From: JBCDBL01 sp039183635
GTDB taxonomy: Bacteria > Pseudomonadota > Alphaproteobacteria > Caulobacterales > Parvularculaceae
Assembly: GCA_039183635.1 (NCBI GenBank)
Contig: JBCDBL010000064.1
Span: forward strand, 1-24,762
Direction: 5' to 3'
DNA length: 24,762 nt
The stretch's first letter is position 1. Each line of letters begins with the position of its first letter. Made by a program: the position numbers and the translations under genes. Positions 21,139 to 24,762 of the stretch are shown piece by piece. The notes under the pieces are model-generated. The model was not told the DNA's origin, did no database searches, and worked only from the letters and a program-made list of their open reading frames with translations.

Positions 21139-21846
21139 TTGATCGCCAACGCCCCTAAAGACCGCCTGATTATCGCCCTTGACCTACCGTCTACGGAGGA
21201 AGCCCGCGCCATGGTCGAGGCCATCGGCGATGCGGCCGTCTTTTATAAAATCGGGTTGCAGCTGTTTCCCCTGGGCGGCGCGGCGCTCGCCAGGGCGCTT
21301 GTCGCCGCCGGAAAACAAGTGTTTCTCGATTTTAAATATTTCGACATCGGCGCAACGGTGGAAAAGGCGACCCGCAGCGCGACGCAACTCGGCGCACATC
21401 TTTTGACCGTTCACGCCGAGCGCGCGACAGTGGCCGCCGCCGTCGCCGGGCGCGGAGACGATCCGACTTTGAAAATCCTGGCCGTCACGGTGCTGACGAG
21501 TATGGATGAGGCTGCGGTTTCTGAAATGGGTTGGACCGGGTCCGTGCGCGACCTTGTGATGAAGCGCGCGGCCATCGCCTTCGAAGAAGGCGCCGACGGC
21601 GTCGTCGCCTCCCCGGAAGAAGCGGGGGCGTTGCGCGCCGCATTCGGGCCGGACAAGCTGATCGTGACCCCCGGGGTGCGGCCCGCCGGCGCGGCGCTTA
21701 ACGATCAAAAGCGCGTGGCGACGCCCGAGGCCGCGATCAAGGCCGGCGCCTCGCATCTGGTCGTCGGCCGTCCGGTTACGGCGGCGGACGACCCCGCCGC
21801 CGCCGCCGCCGCGATTGTCAGCGGCATCGCCGACGCGCGGGCTTAA
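21139..21846 (+). CDS. pyrF: Orotidine 5'-phosphate decarboxylase
   Basis: Catalyses the last step of UMP synthesis. The 235-residue TIM barrel has Lys37 in VFYKIGLQLF and the catalytic Asp-X-Lys-X-X-Asp array in FLDFKYFDIGATV (Asp64, Lys66, Asp69), then VTVLTSMDE, GVVASPEEAGALR, IVTPGVRP and ASHLVVGRPVTAADDP, which binds the phosphate. The start is TTG 21139 (reading MIANAPKDRLIIALD), with GAGGG at 21124-21128; no ATG is available before the first conserved strand. It stands alone, convergent with the acetyltransferase gene. Confidence 0.95.
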   Translation: MIANAPKDRLIIALDLPSTEEARAMVEAIGDAAVFYKIGLQLFPLGGAALARALVAAGKQVFLDFKYFDIGATVEKATRSATQLGAHLLTVHAERATVAAAVAGRGDDPTLKILAVTVLTSMDEAAVSEMGWTGSVRDLVMKRAAIAFEEGADGVVASPEEAGALRAAFGPDKLIVTPGVRPAGAALNDQKRVATPEAAIKAGASHLVVGRPVTAADDPAAAAAAIVSGIADARA

Positions 21847-21887
21847 TCCGCACCCACCGCATTTCGCATGAGATAGAATTACACCGC

Positions 21888-22499
21888 TTACGCATCATCA
21901 TCCGCTCTGTAGCGCATGACGGCGATCTCATTGTTATGGGCGGCTTCGGCCTCACGGTCGCGCACGCCGCCGAGCCTGCGCGCGACGCGGAAAGAGGCGG
22001 CATTGTCGTGGTCGATCGTGCTGACGAGGGTGGAAAAGCCCAGCGTATGAAACGCGTAGACCTTGGCGGCGCGGGCCGCCTCCGTGGCGTATCCCCGCCC
22101 CTCGGCCTCTGCGGCGAACATATAGCCAAGCTCCGGCTCATGGTCGCCGGGCTCAAAGCCGATCAGAACAAATCCGACGGCGGCCCCGTCCTGTTTGCGC
22201 TCCACGGTCCAAAGGCCGTGCCCGCGCATCAGCCAGCACGCGACCATGTTCATGAAGTCGTACCAGGCGGCTTCCCGATCAGGGGCTTCAAGAAGAAACC
22301 GTCCCCGGGGCGACAGGGCGATGTCGGCGTAAACGGCGAAGTCGGACAGCCGGGGCGGCCTTAACCGCAGACGCTCCGTCTGCAATGTCGGGATGACGCC
22401 GGCGAGGCGCGCCATCAGCGCGATGGCGGGGCCGGGAGCGGCTGAATGTTCATGGGGGTCCGGCATGGGACGAAGCTCACAAGCGTTGTTTTCATGCAT
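21888..22499 (-). CDS. GNAT family N-acetyltransferase (RimJ/RimL type)
   Basis: An acetyl-CoA-dependent transferase of the Acetyltransf_3 class. The domain opens with IPTLQTERLRLRPPRLSDFAVYADI, shows GFVLIGFEPGDHEPELGYMF and the acetyl-CoA loop EAEGRGYATEAARAAKVYAF, and ends with STIDHDNAASFRVARRLGGVRD, the classic C-terminal motif. The substrate could be a protein N-terminus, an amino acid or an antibiotic, and cannot be inferred. The start is uncertain: 22499, 22466 and 22415 all precede the domain, and none has a strong Shine-Dalgarno; 22499 is listed because it follows a short hairpin (22502-22515). A 158-bp gap separates it from the thermonuclease gene. Confidence 0.87.
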   Translation of the reverse strand: MHENNACELRPMPDPHEHSAAPGPAIALMARLAGVIPTLQTERLRLRPPRLSDFAVYADIALSPRGRFLLEAPDREAAWYDFMNMVACWLMRGHGLWTVERKQDGAAVGFVLIGFEPGDHEPELGYMFAAEAEGRGYATEAARAAKVYAFHTLGFSTLVSTIDHDNAASFRVARRLGGVRDREAEAAHNNEIAVMRYRADDDA

Positions 22500-22657
22500 G
22501 TCGCCTGTTAAGGCGCGTTTCGTCGATAGCATGTTGACAAGCGTATTTCGATCTCGATCAGCATGTAAAACCGGCCTCCAGCAACTCCCCGTGGGGCAGG
22601 CGCGGGAGGCGCTGTCCGTACGGGCCTGCGCGGTCGAAATACGATCTCGTGAAACGT

Positions 22658-23107
22658 TCAGTCGGCGGCGCGGCAATAGGCGTTGCCGGCGCCGGGGCTA
22701 TAAGCGCTGACGTTCCCCATACGCATCAAAACATCGCCGAGGTCCGCGCCGTCGGGCCCATGCAGATGCGCAACAACCCGCCCGGCGTATTTGCCCCGGC
22801 GAATATCGGTGAGGAACACGGCGCCGCCGGACGCGTCGATGAGATCGGCGAGCACGTCCCGGGCCGCAAAGCCTTTCGCCTTCTCCCCGGGGCAAGAGGC
22901 GCGGCGGATTTCCGGCGCATCCACGTCGGCGAGGCGAACCAGCACCGCGATCTCCTGGTTCAGCCAAACCCGGGCCCGCACCTCCACCGTGTCGCCGTCA
23001 ATGACGCGCAGAACCTCCGCCGGCACAGGGCCGGGCAGAACGTCGGCGGCCTTGACCGCACTGCAGATCGACAAAAACATCCACAAAATGAGAAAAATAC
23101 GCGCCAT
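22658..23107 (-). CDS. Secreted thermonuclease (staphylococcal nuclease-like)
   Basis: 149 residues with a Sec signal peptide (MARIFLILWMFLSICSAVKA, cleavage before ADV) and an SNase domain. The catalytic pattern is kept: VIDGDTVEV (Asp37/39), Arg58 and Asp63/Glu66 in VRLADVDAPEI, and the second Arg (Arg110) in GKYAGRVVAHL, matching Arg35, Asp40, Glu43 and Arg87 of the staphylococcal enzyme. Thr41 of that enzyme is Ala here. Three further cysteines could form a disulphide in the periplasm. It probably degrades external DNA or RNA. No strong Shine-Dalgarno is seen at the ATG. Confidence 0.9.
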   Translation of the reverse strand: MARIFLILWMFLSICSAVKAADVLPGPVPAEVLRVIDGDTVEVRARVWLNQEIAVLVRLADVDAPEIRRASCPGEKAKGFAARDVLADLIDASGGAVFLTDIRRGKYAGRVVAHLHGPDGADLGDVLMRMGNVSAYSPGAGNAYCRAAD

Positions 23108-23206
23108 GGGGGATACCCGTTAAAGTTTTCACTTTTTTAGATACCCTACTTTTGCGTGTAATGCAACTTTGTTCACACCTTGTTCAGGGGAACATTAACC
23201 ATCTGG

Positions 23207-23416
23207 CTAAAAATCGTAGGCGACGCCTTTGCGCTCCCAATCGCCGTAGCGGGTCGGCTCCTCGCCTTTCGGCCCGTTGATCTCCTTCGCCCTCGCCTCC
23301 TCGGCGGCGGCTTTGCGGCGGGCGGCGGCTTCGTCAAGGGCGCGGCGCGCGGCGGCGGACAGCGGCTTGCGGGGCGCGGTGTCTTCGGACGTCTTTTGCA
23401 CCTCTTCTTCGGCCAT
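23207..23416 (-). CDS. DUF1674 / SdhAF4 family succinate dehydrogenase assembly factor
   Basis: 69 residues. The lysine- and alanine-rich N-terminal half is probably helical or disordered. The C-terminus KEINGPKGEEPTRYGDWERK...YDF is the hallmark of DUF1674/SdhAF4, which in mitochondria binds flavinylated SdhA and protects it until complex II is assembled. A bacterial role is inferred by homology. It is divergent from htpX with an 81-bp gap, an arrangement I recall as frequent in alphaproteobacteria. Confidence 0.93.
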   Translation of the reverse strand: MAEEEVQKTSEDTAPRKPLSAAARRALDEAAARRKAAAEEARAKEINGPKGEEPTRYGDWERKGVAYDF

Positions 23417-23497
23417 AGCTTGAACCTTTCCTGTCTGTCCCTCAAATATAGGACGCTGGGCTTACACGCAAACGTCAAGGAGGACCCGCACCGTCCC

Positions 23498-24418
23498 ATG
23501 AACAATATGTTTCGCACAGGCATCCTGCTCGCCGCCCTCACCGCCCTGTTCGGCGCGGTGGGTCTTATGCTCGGCGGCGCGGGCGGCATGGTGATCGCCC
23601 TTGTCGTCGCCGCCGGCATGAACGTTTTCAGTTACTGGAACGCCGATAAGATCGTGCTCAAAATGTATGGCGCAGAGCAGGTGGACGAGACCCACGCCTC
23701 CGGCGCTGTGCGGCGCTATGTTCAGATGACGCAAGACCTTGCCCGGGGCGCGAACATGCCGCAGCCGAAAATCTACATCATGAACAATCCGCAGCCGAAC
23801 GCTTTCGCCACCGGCCGGAACCCGGACAACGCCGCCGTCGCCGCCACCACCGGTTTGCTCAACATGCTGAACGAGCGGGAGATCGCCGGCGTGATGGCCC
23901 ATGAACTCGCCCATGTGAAAAACCGCGACACCCTGACGATGACCATGACCGCCACGATCGCCGGCGCCATCACGATGCTCGCGAACTTCGCAATGTTTTT
24001 CGGGGGCAACCGGAACAATGGCGGTCTGATCGGGGCCCTCGCCATCATGATCCTCGCCCCACTCGCCGCGAGCCTTGTGCAAATGGCGATCAGCCGGGCC
24101 CGGGAGTACGAGGCCGACCGCGTCGGCGCTGAAATCGCCGGCGACCCGCTGGCCCTCGCCTCGGCGCTCGCCAAAATCTCCAACGGTGCGGCGCGCATCG
24201 AAAATGTACAGGCCGAACGCAACCCCGCCTCGGCCCAGCTGTTCATCATCAACCCCTTGAACGGTCAGAGGGCGGACAACCTGTTCTCCACCCACCCGGC
24301 GACCCAGAACCGGATCGACAAATTGGCCGCCATGGCTGGCGGCGCGCCCAGCAGCGGCGGCCAGGGGCCGTGGGGCGGGGCGACCCGGAGCGAGGCCCGC
24401 CGCGGACCGTGGGGCTGA
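23498..24418 (+). CDS. htpX: Membrane zinc metalloprotease HtpX
   Basis: An M48 membrane protease that clears misfolded membrane proteins, with four hydrophobic segments. The 306-residue protein has two N-terminal helices (about residues 6-46), the zinc motif GVMAHELAHVKNRDT (HELAH at 135-139), two further helices (about 152-198) and the third ligand in SRAREYEADRVGAEIAG. The C-terminus is a Gly/Ser/Arg-rich tail. The start at 23498 (MNNMFRTGILL) is the first that fits; the nearest strong Shine-Dalgarno, AAGGAGG at 23477-23483, is 14 nt away, which is unusually far. No better in-frame start lies between them. A long reverse frame over the gene is a shadow. Confidence 0.95.
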   Translation: MNNMFRTGILLAALTALFGAVGLMLGGAGGMVIALVVAAGMNVFSYWNADKIVLKMYGAEQVDETHASGAVRRYVQMTQDLARGANMPQPKIYIMNNPQPNAFATGRNPDNAAVAATTGLLNMLNEREIAGVMAHELAHVKNRDTLTMTMTATIAGAITMLANFAMFFGGNRNNGGLIGALAIMILAPLAASLVQMAISRAREYEADRVGAEIAGDPLALASALAKISNGAARIENVQAERNPASAQLFIINPLNGQRADNLFSTHPATQNRIDKLAAMAGGAPSSGGQGPWGGATRSEARRGPWG

Positions 24419-24516
24419 TTTTATCAAGCCGGCGGCCGCCGCCAAACGCGGATGTTTTGAACACTCTGTTCGGGGTCATGTAAAGCGGCTTTGTAGGATA
24501 GCAAGAGCGGTATTTT
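24419..24516. other. Intergenic region after htpX
   Basis: Ninety-eight bases between the htpX stop and the repeat at 24517. I find no ORF, clear terminator or promoter here. Together with the repeat and the degraded tail it makes up the last 344 bp, which contains no gene. Confidence 0.6.
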
Positions 24517-24556
24517 CCTCCCCCGTTTTAACGGGGGAGGTGTCAGCGAAGCTGAC
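24517..24556. repeat. Palindromic intergenic repeat (CCTCCCCC type)
   Basis: CCTCCCCCGTT (24517-24527) and AACGGGGGAGG (24530-24540) form an 11-bp perfect stem with a 2-nt gap, followed by GTCAGC-GAA-GCTGAC (24542-24556), a 6-bp hairpin, and then GGAGGGGG. From memory this two-hairpin layout matches a dispersed repeat common in Caulobacterales and Sphingomonadales. There is no second copy in the window. Confidence 0.75.
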
Positions 24557-24639
24557 GGAGGGGGCGGGGCGCCGCATGAACGCCAAACGCTGCGTTTTTA
24601 ATGCGCAAACCGCAAGCCCCCACCCACCCCCACGTAACG

Positions 24640-24762
24640 CGCGGCCCACCACCCCCCCCCCCCGGGGGGGAAAACCCCCCCCAAAAAAATATAACAAAAA
24701 AAAAAAAACCGCCCATGGGGGAAAACCCCCGCCAACCCCACAGAAGGGGAAACCGCCACCCA
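24640..24762. other. Low-complexity, probably erroneous contig end
   Basis: From about 24640 the sequence breaks into runs of C, G and A (more than ten C, then seven G, eight C, seven A and twelve A) with no codon structure. Neighbouring DNA has no such composition. It looks like low-quality read tails or assembly slippage at the contig edge. Confidence 0.82.

Noticed and set aside
23462..24445. 327-codon minus-strand frame across htpX
   Set aside because: Gly/His/Arg-rich shadow of a complete htpX gene.

Overview
The window reads as one contig of an alphaproteobacterium. The gene set points there: a mmcB-type DNA repair nuclease, an IalB-like secreted protein, DUF2244, a zf-CHCC mini-protein, and a DUF1674/SdhAF4 gene divergent from htpX. 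So do several intergenic repeats that resemble families known from Rhizobiales, Caulobacterales and related groups. Order or genus cannot be fixed from this sequence. Both contig ends look artefactual. Bases 1-13 match the 3' end of the Illumina adapter. Bases ~14-830 carry a GntR/UTRA regulator with a different codon style (Leu CTC, Gly GGG, Ile ATC), fused at an 8-bp palindrome (824-831) to the broken comM gene. The last ~130 bases are runs of C, G and A.

Layout: truncated comM (-); an FAD-dependent phytoene-dehydrogenase-like oxidoreductase (+); a strong 14-bp inverted repeat; then a one-carbon/translation cluster of 5-formyl-THF cyclo-ligase, a YmdB-type phosphoesterase (TTG start) and yebC (+). 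A bidirectional terminator and a REP-like element separate yebC from convergent acnA (-). An accessory stretch follows: a membrane-anchored pectinacetylesterase/Notum-like hydrolase (+), a 105-bp repeat, and an arsR-SRPBCC pair (-). Next come ccmA-ccmB (haem exporter, + strand, no ccmC here), an IalB-like protein, a very short transcription unit encoding a 32-residue peptide behind a full-length Shine-Dalgarno sequence, mmcB, and a 350-bp block of nested repeats. An ABC ATPase without a permease (-), a zinc-finger mini-protein (+), a DUF2244/membrane protein/gloA operon (-), nth (+), a periplasmic M3 peptidase (+), a SnoaL-like protein (+), pyrF (+), a GNAT acetyltransferase (-), a secreted thermonuclease (-), SdhAF4 (-) and htpX (+) complete the window.

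Most genes are housekeeping: TCA cycle (acnA, SDH assembly), cytochrome c maturation, pyrimidine and folate metabolism, base-excision repair, methylglyoxal detoxification and membrane quality control. The most unusual parts are: (i) the 13225-13440 mini-transcript, which has a 5' hairpin, a 15-nt perfect complement of the 16S rRNA 3' end, a 32-codon ORF, a 3' hairpin and a strong terminator; (ii) repeats whose termini supply the stop codons of three flanking genes; (iii) a ~210-bp multi-branched palindromic composite at 14048-14260; and (iv) an apparently leaderless arsR gene with an operator-like dyad over its -10 and start codon. I see no CRISPR array, tRNA, rRNA, transposase or prophage.
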